Shown here: positions 36,154 to 44,876 of the stretch, in pieces | Numbering within the stretch: the first letter of the stretch is position 1 | Layout: every line of letters begins with the position of its first letter | Source of the DNA: Rossellomorea marisflavi | GTDB taxonomy: Bacteria; Bacillota; Bacilli; Bacillales; Bacillaceae_B | Length of the DNA: 64,000 nucleotides | Reading direction: 5' to 3' | Assembly (NCBI RefSeq): GCF_001274775.1 | Contig: NZ_LGUE01000008.1 | Location: forward strand, 487,535 to 551,534 | Program-made: the position numbers and the translations under genes | Notes under the pieces: generated by a model | Told to the model about the DNA's origin: nothing | The model's database searches: none | What the model saw: only the letters and a program-made list of their open reading frames with translations

Positions 36154-38118
36154 ATGACCGAAGGACTTTCATCCAGGGAGCTACTCGACTTTTCTTTCAT
36201 TTCAGACCCACAGATTTCACCCGATGGGAAACGGGCCCTATTTGTCAAAAGGACCGTGCTCAATGACGAACGTTACCGGTCCAATCTGTATCATATCAAC
36301 CTCGTGACCGGAGAACTTTCTCCCTTCACGCACGGAGATGCTTCCGATACGCAGCCGAGGTGGTCGCCCGATGGAAAAAGCATCGTATTCGTGTCGGACC
36401 GGTCAGGTAAACGCCAGCTTTGGCGCATCGCGGCTGACGGGGGAGAAGCAAGAGAGGTTACCTCATTCAAACATGGCGCCTCTCAGCCGGTCTGGTCGCC
36501 TGATGGAAAGAAGATCATCGTCACGGCCCCCTTACGAGAGGAAGAAGGATTGGAGAAAGCGGGAGAAAGCAAGGAAGAATCAACGCTCAAGCCTTTTATC
36601 ACCACGAGCATGCAATATAAGTCCGATGCCGAAGGGTTTTCCGATGGCACCTATCGCCAGCTTGTCCTTTTAGACCTTGAAACGGGGACGGAAACCGTGC
36701 TGACGAGCGGACCGTATGACCATGGAATTCCGGCCTTCTCACCCGACGGATCCACTGTAGCCTATTGTGCCAACCGCTCTGCCGATCATGAGAGGACCTT
36801 CTTCTCTGACGTTTATGAGCTCGACTTGGAAACCCTGAAGGTGGAAACCCTCACCAGCGGAAATCTTCGTTTGCGTTTGCCGAACTATTCCCCGGACGGC
36901 GAAACCCTGTCGCTCCTCGGAGATGACATGGCATATGCCGGTTCAACGCTCACAAGGGTTTGGACGCTTGATCGAAAGACAAGGGAATTGACCTGTCTCA
37001 CTGAGGAGTGGGACGTGGAATGCAGCGACGTGGCCATCAATGATATGGGGACGGGAACGGCAGGCGGTGCGGTATGGTCAAAGGATGGCCAATCGCTGTA
37101 CTTCGCTGCGAGCGACCGCGGTGCCACCAACCTTTACCGCATCACATTGGAGCGTGAGATCGCCACGATCATCGATGGGAAGCGGCAGGTGTACGGCTAC
37201 AGCATGGACTCAGCTCAGGACAATATCCTGTTTGCCGTCAGCCAATATGATATTCCGGGAGATCTATTTATCTTGGATTCTACTGGTGAGAAGAGACTCT
37301 CGTGGGAAAACGAGGATGCCTTGAAGGAGATCGAGCTCTCCGTTCCTGAAGAATTCCCGATTCAGGCAGAGGACGGAACAGTTCTTCAAGGATGGATTAT
37401 GAAGCCTGTTGGCAGCAATGAAACATCCCACCCCCTTGTCGTGGAGATCCACGGTGGTCCCCATGCCATGTACAGCTACGGATTCATGCACGAGTTTCAG
37501 GTGCTTGCATCCAAGGGGTACGGCGTCCTTTATACAAATCCGAGGGGGAGCCACGGGTACGGTCAGACCTTCGTGGATGCCGTCCGGGGCCAGTACGGGG
37601 GAATCGACTATGAAGACATCATGACGACACTGGACCAGGCGTTAGAGGCGTTCGACTGGATCGACCCGGATCGCCTCGGTGTCACCGGCGGAAGCTACGG
37701 CGGGTTCATGACAAACTGGATCGTAGGGCAGACCAACCGCTTCAAGGCAGCCGCCACCCAGCGCTCGATCAGCAACTGGATCTCCTTCTTCGGCGTCAGC
37801 GATATCGGTTATTACTTCACGGAATGGGAGCATAAGACGACCATCCTCGAGGATCCCGATGAGCTGTGGCGCATCTCCCCCTTGCGCTATGTGAAGAACG
37901 TAGACACACCGCTCCTGATCCTTCATAGCGAGAACGACCTTCGCTGTCCGGTCGAGCAGGCGGAACAGCTGTATATCGCACTGATGCAACTGAAGAAGGA
38001 AACGCGTTTCGTCCGGTTCCCAGAATCCAATCACGAGCTGTCACGAAGCGGAAAACCGGGTCTGAGACTCATCCGCCTCGATGAAATCACCGACTGGTTC
38101 GATCAGTATCTGAAATAA
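36154..38118 (+). CDS. yuxL: S9 family prolyl oligopeptidase/acylaminoacyl peptidase (YuxL-like)
   Basis: Cytoplasmic serine peptidase of 654 residues. The first 400 residues form a beta-propeller with WD40-like repeats (WSPDGKSIVFVS, WSPDGKKIIV, FSPDGSTVAY). The C-terminal alpha/beta hydrolase domain has the nucleophile in GGSYGGF, the Asp in ENDLRCP and the His in ESNHEL. It closely resembles Bacillus subtilis YuxL in length. The gene starts 31 bp after the amidohydrolase behind AAGGAGGAC and is followed by pcp at 14 bp. It would degrade short or acylated peptides taken up by the divergent transporter. Confidence 0.9.
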   Translation: MTEGLSSRELLDFSFISDPQISPDGKRALFVKRTVLNDERYRSNLYHINLVTGELSPFTHGDASDTQPRWSPDGKSIVFVSDRSGKRQLWRIAADGGEAREVTSFKHGASQPVWSPDGKKIIVTAPLREEEGLEKAGESKEESTLKPFITTSMQYKSDAEGFSDGTYRQLVLLDLETGTETVLTSGPYDHGIPAFSPDGSTVAYCANRSADHERTFFSDVYELDLETLKVETLTSGNLRLRLPNYSPDGETLSLLGDDMAYAGSTLTRVWTLDRKTRELTCLTEEWDVECSDVAINDMGTGTAGGAVWSKDGQSLYFAASDRGATNLYRITLEREIATIIDGKRQVYGYSMDSAQDNILFAVSQYDIPGDLFILDSTGEKRLSWENEDALKEIELSVPEEFPIQAEDGTVLQGWIMKPVGSNETSHPLVVEIHGGPHAMYSYGFMHEFQVLASKGYGVLYTNPRGSHGYGQTFVDAVRGQYGGIDYEDIMTTLDQALEAFDWIDPDRLGVTGGSYGGFMTNWIVGQTNRFKAAATQRSISNWISFFGVSDIGYYFTEWEHKTTILEDPDELWRISPLRYVKNVDTPLLILHSENDLRCPVEQAEQLYIALMQLKKETRFVRFPESNHELSRSGKPGLRLIRLDEITDWFDQYLK

Positions 38119-38132
38119 AGGAGTGATGCGAG

Positions 38133-38729
38133 ATGAACGTCTTACTCACTGGATTCGAAGCATTCCTCGGCATGGAGTCCAACCCGACTGAAATCATCGT
38201 CCGTCAGCTGGACGGATCGACCGTGGCCGGGAACACCATCATCGGCAAAGTACTTCCCGTCGACTTCACCCAGTCGGCGGGCATCCTCCTCGACGCCATC
38301 AAGGAGCATGAACCTGACGTCGTCCTGTCCCTTGGACTTGCTGCAGGAAGGAACCGCATCACCCCAGAGAGGATCGCCATCAACTGCATGGACGGGGAAC
38401 CCGACAACGCAGGAAACCGATATGATGGGCAAAAAATCATCGAAGATGCTCCCGATGCGTATTTCTCGACCCTGCCCATCAAGGAATTTGAAATGGAGCT
38501 CCGCAAGCAATCACTACCCGCCGGCATCTCCAATACGGCCGGGACCTATCTGTGCAACCAGATCATGTACGCCGCCAGGCATCATATCGAAACACATCAG
38601 CTGAAGATCCGCTCAGGATTCGTCCATATTCCGGCCCATCACGGACTGGCTTTAAATAATAAAAAGCTTCCATCTTGGTCTGTAGGGGATTTGGTAGAGA
38701 GTGTGCGGGTGATGGTGGGTATTTTGTAA
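38133..38729 (+). CDS. pcp: Pyrrolidone-carboxylate (pyroglutamyl) peptidase
   Basis: Cysteine peptidase of family C15, 198 residues, which removes N-terminal pyroglutamate from peptides. The catalytic triad is visible as Glu79 (TPERIAIN), Cys141 (SNTAGTYLCNQIMY) and His165 (FVHIPAH). The N terminus VLLTGFEAFLGMESNPTE is typical. Last gene of the three-gene peptidase unit, followed by a strong terminator. Cytoplasmic. Confidence 0.95.
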   Translation: MNVLLTGFEAFLGMESNPTEIIVRQLDGSTVAGNTIIGKVLPVDFTQSAGILLDAIKEHEPDVVLSLGLAAGRNRITPERIAINCMDGEPDNAGNRYDGQKIIEDAPDAYFSTLPIKEFEMELRKQSLPAGISNTAGTYLCNQIMYAARHHIETHQLKIRSGFVHIPAHHGLALNNKKLPSWSVGDLVESVRVMVGIL

Positions 38730-38743
38730 GATTTGTTAAACGT

Positions 38744-38779
38744 AAAGAGCGGGATGCTTATGTGCTCCCGCTCTTTTTT
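38744..38779. terminator. Terminator after pcp
   Basis: AAGAGCGGGA (38744-38753) pairs with TCCCGCTCTT (38765-38774) followed by T residues. It may also serve the converging gene that ends at 38778. Confidence 0.88.
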
Positions 38780-39485
38780 ATCTCATTCGTTCTTTTTTCG
38801 GCCGGCCAAAACCTGAATACATACTCTTCAATTGTTCAGGATTTTGGAGGATATACATGTATCGATGCAGGTATGTAGCTATGTACGCCATAATCAAGAT
38901 CAGTACAGAGTAAGCTGCAACCAGTACCATCATCTTAAAGGATTGCGACACGGTTAAAGAAATCAAGAATTGAGCCACGATGTATCCGATACTTGACGCA
39001 GTAATGATCGGGGACAGATTGAAGCTTGAAGGATCCTCATCCAGCCTGTCATAGGTCCCGGAATACAACATCCGGTAATTGAAGATTTGAAAAAATATGA
39101 GGGCAGCAACAAGAAGGACGGCACTGATCACAGCATAAAGCGGCCCCTCCACTCCTACATTCACATACATTAATTTTTGGGAAACGATGAAATATAGGTA
39201 AGCTACGGCGACACCCAACACACCCATGTATAAGAAATAGGATCTTTCAAACTTAAAGGGTGCCACGAGGTAGACGATCCCCCATATATGCATGAGTATG
39301 ACTGGGATCATGCCCGCCCAAAAGAATCCCCTATGAAAAGGGTCACTAAGGAGAGGGAGTACCCCGAGTAAGTCCATGAATAGTAGTAGGAATACAATTA
39401 CATTCTGCCGATTTTCCTTAGGGAATTGCATATGAGTCAGGTAAAAGTCGGGTAAATCTTTCTCTTGTTTTTTCGGTTTATTCAC
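38778..39485 (-). CDS. Hypothetical polytopic membrane protein
   Basis: A 235-residue protein with six predicted membrane helices between residues 27 and 215 and short charged ends (MNKPKKQEKD at the N terminus, GRPKKERMR at the C terminus). No family is recognised and no motif suggests catalysis. It stands alone between pcp and a berberine-bridge oxidase gene. The ATG is preceded by a weak AGGTGACC ribosome site. Confidence 0.65.
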   Translation of the reverse strand: MNKPKKQEKDLPDFYLTHMQFPKENRQNVIVFLLLFMDLLGVLPLLSDPFHRGFFWAGMIPVILMHIWGIVYLVAPFKFERSYFLYMGVLGVAVAYLYFIVSQKLMYVNVGVEGPLYAVISAVLLVAALIFFQIFNYRMLYSGTYDRLDEDPSSFNLSPIITASSIGYIVAQFLISLTVSQSFKMMVLVAAYSVLILIMAYIATYLHRYMYILQNPEQLKSMYSGFGRPKKERMR

Positions 39486-39649
39486 TCCAGGGTCACCTCT
39501 TATTTTGATAATCTTGTATTATATAAATGCGAATTTCCAATTTTTTAACACCTTTATCATGATTGTATCGTTTTTGGTTTCTTTTTACCAAATATCATTC
39601 CTCCCACTTCGCTACTCTCAAATCTCTTCCAAACCTCATAATCTACTCA

Positions 39650-39676
39650 TAAAAAAGAAGCATAGAATCCTATGCT
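39650..39676 (-). terminator. Terminator of the FAD oxidase gene
   Basis: AGCATAG (39659-39665) pairs with CTATGCT (39670-39676). On the minus strand the stem is followed by TCTTTTTTA. Confidence 0.75.
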
Positions 39677-39678
39677 CC

Positions 39679-41043
39679 TCACTTCAACCCCTGCGGAAAC
39701 GTAAACACATTGAACGGGTCATATTTTCGATTGATCCGGTTGAGCGCCGGGGCGTTCCCTCCAAAATACTCCCTTTCATAGTTCGGTAGATTGCTAATGG
39801 GAAAATTAACAAACGATCCCCTCGTAATGGGTTTGATGGATTGGAAACGTTCCTGGACCCATTCGCGATTGACCTTGGCAGCACAGTCGTCCGTCCAGAC
39901 GGATTGTATGCCGAGGATATAGCGGGCGTCACGGAAGAAGAAGGCGGTGTCCCGTTTTCCGACGCTTTCAATGGCACCGCCCATGGCATAGAACGAAACG
40001 GCGGCGTAGACGGACCCTTCTGCGGGATGTTGGACGAGATCAGCGATATTTGACAGTTCCTTCCCTGAATAAATTCTCTGTACGAATCGACCTGTAGATT
40101 TGAATTTCTCTGATGGAGGATAGGTTGCCTCCACCTTCTTCACGGCTTCCAGGAAAGAGGATTCTTCCAGCTCTTCACGGTATCCTTCCACCGCGCTGAA
40201 CGGCTGTAGGAGTGCACTCGCTTCTGCCGGTGTCCCGTAGAAGAACCCCCGCGCAAATATGCCGAGTCCTTCCCCTTCGGCGTTGTAGAAGCTTGCTACG
40301 ACGGTCATGCGGGGATCGAGGTCCGGCAGCCACTTCTGCCAGATATCCATGACGTTTGCCTGTTTGTCCTTCGTGGTGCCGACATAGAAAAACTGAACCA
40401 ATGTAACGGTTGGATTATGCGGTTCCGGCAGTTGGAACGTCATGCCCACCACGACGCCGAAGTTCCCGCTCCCTGCACCACGGCATGCCCAGAACAGGTC
40501 GGCATTCGTGTCCTTATTCGCCTTGATCAGCTTCCCCTGATCGTTAACCAGTTCCAATTCAACTAAGCTATCGCACCCGAGTCCAAGAAGCCTGCTCGAG
40601 AATCCCCAACCTCCCCCGAGGGTAAAGCCGGACACCCCGACCGTCGGGCATGTCCCACCGGGAAATGCATAGCCGTTGGAGCCGACTAAATCATACACGG
40701 CCGTGTTCTTCGCACCGGCCTCCATCCTCAGAAGATTCTTTTCACGATCCAGCTCGAGCCTGTTCAGACGGCTGATATCGATGACGAGGACGCAGTTCCC
40801 CGTGGAATATCCCTCATAGTGATGCCCGCCCGATCGGATGCGGATCGGTACACACCGCTTCCTCGCCCAGCGTACCGCGTTCGCTACATCCTGCTTGTCC
40901 CCGCAGTAGACGATTACAAGTGGGAATTTATTGATCGCTCGGTTCCACTCCTGGCGGGACTCTTCATATCCTGGCGTTTTCGGGGTCACAATTTCACCCG
41001 TCAGTCCTTCAAAAAACCATGATTCTAACTTCATATCTTTCAC
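39679..41043 (-). CDS. FAD-dependent berberine-bridge-type oxidase (YgaK-like)
   Basis: Flavoprotein oxidase of 454 residues with an FAD-binding PCMH domain (about 30-210) and a C-terminal BBE segment. IRSGGHHYEGYSTGN carries the His to which FAD is covalently bound in relatives; PTVGVSGFTLGGGWG is the pyrophosphate loop. The end, NYEREYFGGNAPALNRIN then KYDPFNVFTFPQ, is the BBE motif. Relatives oxidise sugars or secondary metabolites. The substrate here is unknown and there is no biosynthetic cluster around it. No signal peptide. Confidence 0.88.
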   Translation of the reverse strand: MKDMKLESWFFEGLTGEIVTPKTPGYEESRQEWNRAINKFPLVIVYCGDKQDVANAVRWARKRCVPIRIRSGGHHYEGYSTGNCVLVIDISRLNRLELDREKNLLRMEAGAKNTAVYDLVGSNGYAFPGGTCPTVGVSGFTLGGGWGFSSRLLGLGCDSLVELELVNDQGKLIKANKDTNADLFWACRGAGSGNFGVVVGMTFQLPEPHNPTVTLVQFFYVGTTKDKQANVMDIWQKWLPDLDPRMTVVASFYNAEGEGLGIFARGFFYGTPAEASALLQPFSAVEGYREELEESSFLEAVKKVEATYPPSEKFKSTGRFVQRIYSGKELSNIADLVQHPAEGSVYAAVSFYAMGGAIESVGKRDTAFFFRDARYILGIQSVWTDDCAAKVNREWVQERFQSIKPITRGSFVNFPISNLPNYEREYFGGNAPALNRINRKYDPFNVFTFPQGLK

Positions 41044-41183
41044 CTCTATGAATACTTACATCTATTAGTATCGTATTCACGGTTAATAGAAAGGTGCGCA
41101 GGAGAACAATTTAACTTCCTATTTTTACCTTTATTCACTGTTCATTTGATATACTGAAGAAAACCGAAAAGAGGAATTGGCCT

Positions 41184-41699
41184 ATGACTGGTGCAGAAGG
41201 AAAAGAACGCCTCATTCTAAAGAGCGAAGAAGCATTTCAGACCCTCATGAACCTCATCACCTCCATTCCACCTAGGAAGAGGAAAGAATCCATCATCACC
41301 GATGAAAGAGACAAGAACTTCCGAGATGTCCTCATGCATCTGTACGAATGGCACAGCATGCTTGAGCGCTGGTACCGCGAAGGGATGGACGGGGACGAGC
41401 CTTCCATGCCCGCACCCGGATACCAGTGGCGGGATATCGGTGCCCTGAATCAGAAGATCTGGGATGACTATCAGGAGGTTCCCTTGAATAAGGCCATTAA
41501 AAAGGTCACGAAAAGCCACACGCGGGTGATGGACCTCATCAACAGGCACTCAACAGAGGAAATCATGACGAAGAAATACGTTAAGTGGACGAAAACGAGT
41601 CATCTCTATAGTTATTTTGCAGCGAATACATATAAGCATTATGAGTGGGCGATGAGGAAGTGTGAAAAGATGGCTTCAGAAATGGAGGGTCAACCGTAA
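41184..41699 (+). CDS. ClbS/DfsB-family four-helix protein (DUF1706)
   Basis: A 171-residue protein of the DUF1706 family, related to the colibactin self-protection protein ClbS and DfsB. Key stretches are NFRDVLMHLYEWHSMLERWY, GYQWRDIGALNQKIW and a C-terminal YFAANTYKHYEWA. The four-helix fold resembles DinB. Known members hydrolyse or shield against reactive compounds; most are uncharacterised. It is monocistronic with a GAGGAAT ribosome site. Confidence 0.83.
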   Translation: MTGAEGKERLILKSEEAFQTLMNLITSIPPRKRKESIITDERDKNFRDVLMHLYEWHSMLERWYREGMDGDEPSMPAPGYQWRDIGALNQKIWDDYQEVPLNKAIKKVTKSHTRVMDLINRHSTEEIMTKKYVKWTKTSHLYSYFAANTYKHYEWAMRKCEKMASEMEGQP

Positions 41700-41705
41700 G
41701 GACAG

Positions 41706-41740
41706 AAGAAAAAAGCCGGCACTCCAATGAGTACCAGCTT
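41706..41740 (-). terminator. Terminator of the YiaA-like gene
   Basis: AAGCCGGCACTC (41713-41724) pairs with GAGTACCAGCTT (41729-41740) over 12 positions, two as G-T wobbles in the minus-strand RNA, and a T run follows on that strand. Confidence 0.75.
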
Positions 41741-41744
41741 CCCA

Positions 41745-42215
41745 TCAATCCCGGTCCCTTGCCTGCTGGGTGTCCCGGATATTCTTCTGGATCGTGATGG
41801 CTGAAAACAGGCTCAGCACGAAGGCCATGGCATAGAAGCCTTTTTCGCTGAGGATGATGCTTCCCGCGTTGTAAAGACCGATTCCGACGAGGGCAATGGC
41901 GATAATCATTGCTACCCAGCTGAGGCCGTAGTAGATGCCTGAGACGGGAATGTCTTCTTCTTTATCTCGTACCGCTTTTTGCAGGGATACTGCAGAGTAC
42001 AGGCCGAAGATGAGGACAGCGAAGTAGTACCCTTTCTCATTGAGCTCCATACCGGCGTTGAAAAGGCCGATCAGGTAAGCGCCTAGTCCGATGATGAGGG
42101 CTGCCCAGCTCGCGCCTTTAAACGCAGCAGTAGGTTCCCCTTCCTTGCGTTCCACCTTTGGCTTCGGCTTCTTCTCCTCGTTCTGTACAAACGGGTTATC
42201 ATTCAAGTCTGCCAT
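41745..42215 (-). CDS. YiaA/YiaB-family membrane protein
   Basis: A 156-residue inner-membrane protein made of two similar YiaA/B units: each has two helices with the pattern GLFNAGMELNEKGYYFAVLIFGLYSA or GLYNAGSIILSEKGFYAMAFVLSLFSA in shortened form (about 35-85 and 95-145). The N-terminal 30 residues are lysine and glutamate rich and cytoplasmic. Function is unknown; relatives occur singly in many bacteria. AGGAGAG precedes the ATG. Confidence 0.8.
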   Translation of the reverse strand: MADLNDNPFVQNEEKKPKPKVERKEGEPTAAFKGASWAALIIGLGAYLIGLFNAGMELNEKGYYFAVLIFGLYSAVSLQKAVRDKEEDIPVSGIYYGLSWVAMIIAIALVGIGLYNAGSIILSEKGFYAMAFVLSLFSAITIQKNIRDTQQARDRD

Positions 42216-42399
42216 TCGTTTCTCTCCTTTTATAAAAGCATGATAAATGCGTATTCCAGAACATATTATAGCAAGTATTTTACATAAATTGTTTAAACAG
42301 GGGACAATTCGTGACTTTTGATGTGCCCTTATTTAGGATATTCTCTTGCTTCCTTGTTCTAGTACCTTATTTTAGCAATTGGTAAACCTTTACTTGATT

Positions 42400-42442
42400 C
42401 AAAAGTCCCCCTGATTCCGAAATGGATTCAGGGGGACTTTTG
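42400..42442. terminator. Strong terminator
   Basis: CAAAAGTCCCCCTGA (42400-42414) pairs with TCAGGGGGACTTTTG (42428-42442). The symmetrical A/T flanks allow use by the minus-strand hydrolase gene. Confidence 0.9.
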
Positions 42443-42450
42443 TGAGAACC

Positions 42451-44466
42451 TTATAAAATGGTATACAGCGTCGTATTGGCCACCGTGATCAAGGTGATGA
42501 GCACGGTATTGAGGAACGCCCCGACATAGACGTTACCGGTCTTGCGGTAGAAGTAGCGATTGAAGATCGATGCCACAAGCAGGACGGGTACGAGTCCGAT
42601 CACGATGATGGAAGATAGTGATTCAGATGGGTATCCGGCTGTTCCTGTGGTGAACAACAATCCGTATTGATACACAAGGTACAGGATCAAGCCCCCGATG
42701 AAGTGGAGGGCAGAGATCACATATCCCTTGAATCCATCGTACTTGGTGGTTGCCGTATTCATATTCACCGACAAACCGACGATGAAGTAGTAAATGAAGA
42801 AGAGCGGCGCATATTTGAGAAGGGCGAAGAGATGATGCCCTTCAAACGTCTTCACGGCCACCGTCCAAATACGGAAGTCGACCTTGAAGATCCCATCGAT
42901 AAGGTAAAGGATCCCGTAGCCGATCCCGACAGCGATGAGGACGGTGACAAGGGAAGCCACGACCGATTTCACACTTGCTCTCACGCCATAGCTTGCGATG
43001 GTAGCACCCTCAGGTTTTTTTGAGATATAGTGATACCCGATCATCATCATAAGGGTGATCAGTGCCACATTAATGGCCCAGTAGAGGATCGGATTCACAG
43101 TTGGTGCACCGAAGAACTGCGTCGTTTCCGTTAGCTTACCTTGGTAGCGTAGGAAGACGTATTGGATGATGCTCAACACCAGCATGATCGGTGCAAGCAC
43201 GCCCATGTTGCGATCCGTCTTTTTCATGGCTGAGGCAATGACCCCGATAGCAGACAGGGCGATGAGGACCATACTGATCTGCCTTAACAGCCTCATACCG
43301 GATACATCACCGCTATAGAGCGCCGAGAAGAAGAGGGCTGGGAATAAACCGCCGATTACGACTAGGATCAATCCGGCGACCTTTGCCCCGTTCGACGTTG
43401 GACCAGGCAGCGGTTCCGGGAATTTCGTCCTCACATTCTTCAGGAACGGAAGTCGTGAAAGGAGCGAAATGAGCGGCACGAACAATAGGAAGAATCCGAC
43501 CAGGGCGACGAAAGAGAACCACTCTTTGTACATCCAGCTTTGCCCTGACGTGTCGTTCAACGTATCGCTATAGTCTGCGAATGCCTTGCTGTAGAAATCG
43601 ATGGCATATCCCGTTGAGGTCTTGGAGAAGTGATTCCAAGGATGGGTCTCATTCGGTTCATAAATGACCCTTTTACCACCGTTCACATCGTAGATCTTCC
43701 CTGCCTGTGGAGAGCTTGGATCACCGACGAAGCTCTTTCCTTCCTCCGTATTGATGTAATCCTTCTTCACGACGGATGCCCCGGCAGCAGTCGCATCGGC
43801 ATCGAAGAAGAACTCATCATACTTTCCGGCAACCTTCCCTGAGAATCTTGGTCCATATGACTGATTGATGGCCTCAAGGCTGTACTCCATCGTCTTCAGC
43901 CACTGATAATCAGACCCCATGGTAAGGGAGCTGAAGATTTTCCTGACTCCTGTCTTCTGGAAGTCGGCTTCATCGAGCATCACGGCATGCGTCGAGGAGA
44001 ATCCACCCATGGAGTGCCCCGACACGGCGATGATCCCATTGCCTTCACCATCCTTCAGCACGAAGTCCTGATCATACATATATTGCACAGCATCATACAT
44101 GGAAAACGGCCAGAACGAGAAGAACGGAACCGGCTTTTCCATTGTACCCGTCGAATGCCCGTGATCATATTGATCGAGGGCAAGGACCACATAGCCACGC
44201 TTCGACATTTCAATGGCCTGGGCATCCTGCATCTCGGCAGAGTTCAAATATCCATGGGTCGCGACGATAGCAGGCCGTGGATTTTCATCCGCCCCGTCAG
44301 GCTTATACAGCAGCCCTGACAGTTCACCCCTTGGCGTGTCAAAGTAGATGCGCGACACATCGACCTTGCCGTTTGAATTATTGAAACGGGATGCTCCCAC
44401 GCTTCCAACGAGAATCAATACCAGTGACACGAGCAACAGAACGACGGTTTTCTTTGATTTTCCCAT
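42451..44466 (-). CDS. Alpha/beta hydrolase fused to a polytopic membrane domain
   Basis: A 671-residue two-part protein. An N-terminal signal anchor (about 8-25) precedes an extracytoplasmic alpha/beta hydrolase domain (about 35-300) with VATHGYLNSAEMQ, LDQYDHGHSTG and the nucleophile elbow SGHSMGGFSS, and a candidate catalytic His in NETHPWNHFSK. From about residue 310 there are eight to ten hydrophobic helices to the C terminus. Hydrolases of this type act on esters or lipids; the substrate is unknown. An upstream promoter and an intervening terminator-like hairpin suggest attenuation. Confidence 0.8.
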   Translation of the reverse strand: MGKSKKTVVLLLVSLVLILVGSVGASRFNNSNGKVDVSRIYFDTPRGELSGLLYKPDGADENPRPAIVATHGYLNSAEMQDAQAIEMSKRGYVVLALDQYDHGHSTGTMEKPVPFFSFWPFSMYDAVQYMYDQDFVLKDGEGNGIIAVSGHSMGGFSSTHAVMLDEADFQKTGVRKIFSSLTMGSDYQWLKTMEYSLEAINQSYGPRFSGKVAGKYDEFFFDADATAAGASVVKKDYINTEEGKSFVGDPSSPQAGKIYDVNGGKRVIYEPNETHPWNHFSKTSTGYAIDFYSKAFADYSDTLNDTSGQSWMYKEWFSFVALVGFFLLFVPLISLLSRLPFLKNVRTKFPEPLPGPTSNGAKVAGLILVVIGGLFPALFFSALYSGDVSGMRLLRQISMVLIALSAIGVIASAMKKTDRNMGVLAPIMLVLSIIQYVFLRYQGKLTETTQFFGAPTVNPILYWAINVALITLMMMIGYHYISKKPEGATIASYGVRASVKSVVASLVTVLIAVGIGYGILYLIDGIFKVDFRIWTVAVKTFEGHHLFALLKYAPLFFIYYFIVGLSVNMNTATTKYDGFKGYVISALHFIGGLILYLVYQYGLLFTTGTAGYPSESLSSIIVIGLVPVLLVASIFNRYFYRKTGNVYVGAFLNTVLITLITVANTTLYTIL

Positions 44467-44533
44467 CTTATCCCCCTGTGAAGTTTTATTTCTATATTTA
44501 TTCCGATATACGAAATATTAGCCCATACCCAGC

Positions 44534-44653
44534 GAAAAAAAGACACACCAAGCCCCCTTGAATACGGAATTCAAGGTCCTGAATGTGTCTCACGGTCTCC
44601 TCACGGCGTATCAACTTGAAATTAATTCTATACCCGAAAGAAAACGCTGTCAA
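44534..44653 (-). ncRNA. Leader RNA or small RNA with promoter and intrinsic terminator
   Basis: On the minus strand TTGACA (44653-44648), 17 bp, TAGAAT (44630-44625) form a strong promoter. About 30 bp later a compound hairpin begins: outer arms AGACACA/TGTGTCT (44590-44584 and 44547-44541), inner arms CCTTGAAT/ATTCAAGG, then seven T (44540-44534). The product would be an RNA near 85 nt, or an attenuated leader for the hydrolase gene starting 68 bp downstream. The leader carries a direct repeat of CCGTGAG 11 bp apart. It fits no riboswitch class that I recognise. Confidence 0.6.
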
Positions 44654-44679
44654 TAAAAATGGTAACTTTTAACCCATTA

Positions 44680-44820
44680 CGTTTTACCTGCAAACCTGTT
44701 AAAATGCACACTAACTGGATCCAAATTGGGGCAATGAAAGGGCCAGAGCGCCCGGTTCCCTTGCACTTTTCCTGTAGAACCATTAAAGTATATACTGGTT
44801 GGATTTTGACCATTAGCATG
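44680..44820. repeat. Imperfect direct repeat before dus
   Basis: Two related segments about 90 bp apart begin TTTACCTGCAAACCTGTTAAA (near 44690) and TTTTCCTGTAGAACCATTAAA (near 44768), then share ACT, TGGAT and end with ATG in the same phase. The similarity is moderate, about half of positions outside the core. They resemble paired operator sites (MocR-type regulators use such repeats), but no such regulator gene is adjacent. Confidence 0.4.
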
Positions 44821-44834
44821 TTACTTTTTAATTT
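44806..44834 (+). promoter_or_regulatory. Promoter of the dus gene
   Basis: TTGACC (44806-44811), 17 bp, TAATTT (44829-44834), ending about 40 bp before the dus start. Confidence 0.5.
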
Positions 44835-44876
44835 TGGGAAACGCGATTTCCCTCAAGGAAAGGGTTTAACGATACA

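Noticed and set aside
44628..44819. Short antisense frame and overlapping plus-strand frame before dus
   Set aside because: Both cover promoters and repeat segments; the apparent internal protein repeat is explained by the repeated DNA.
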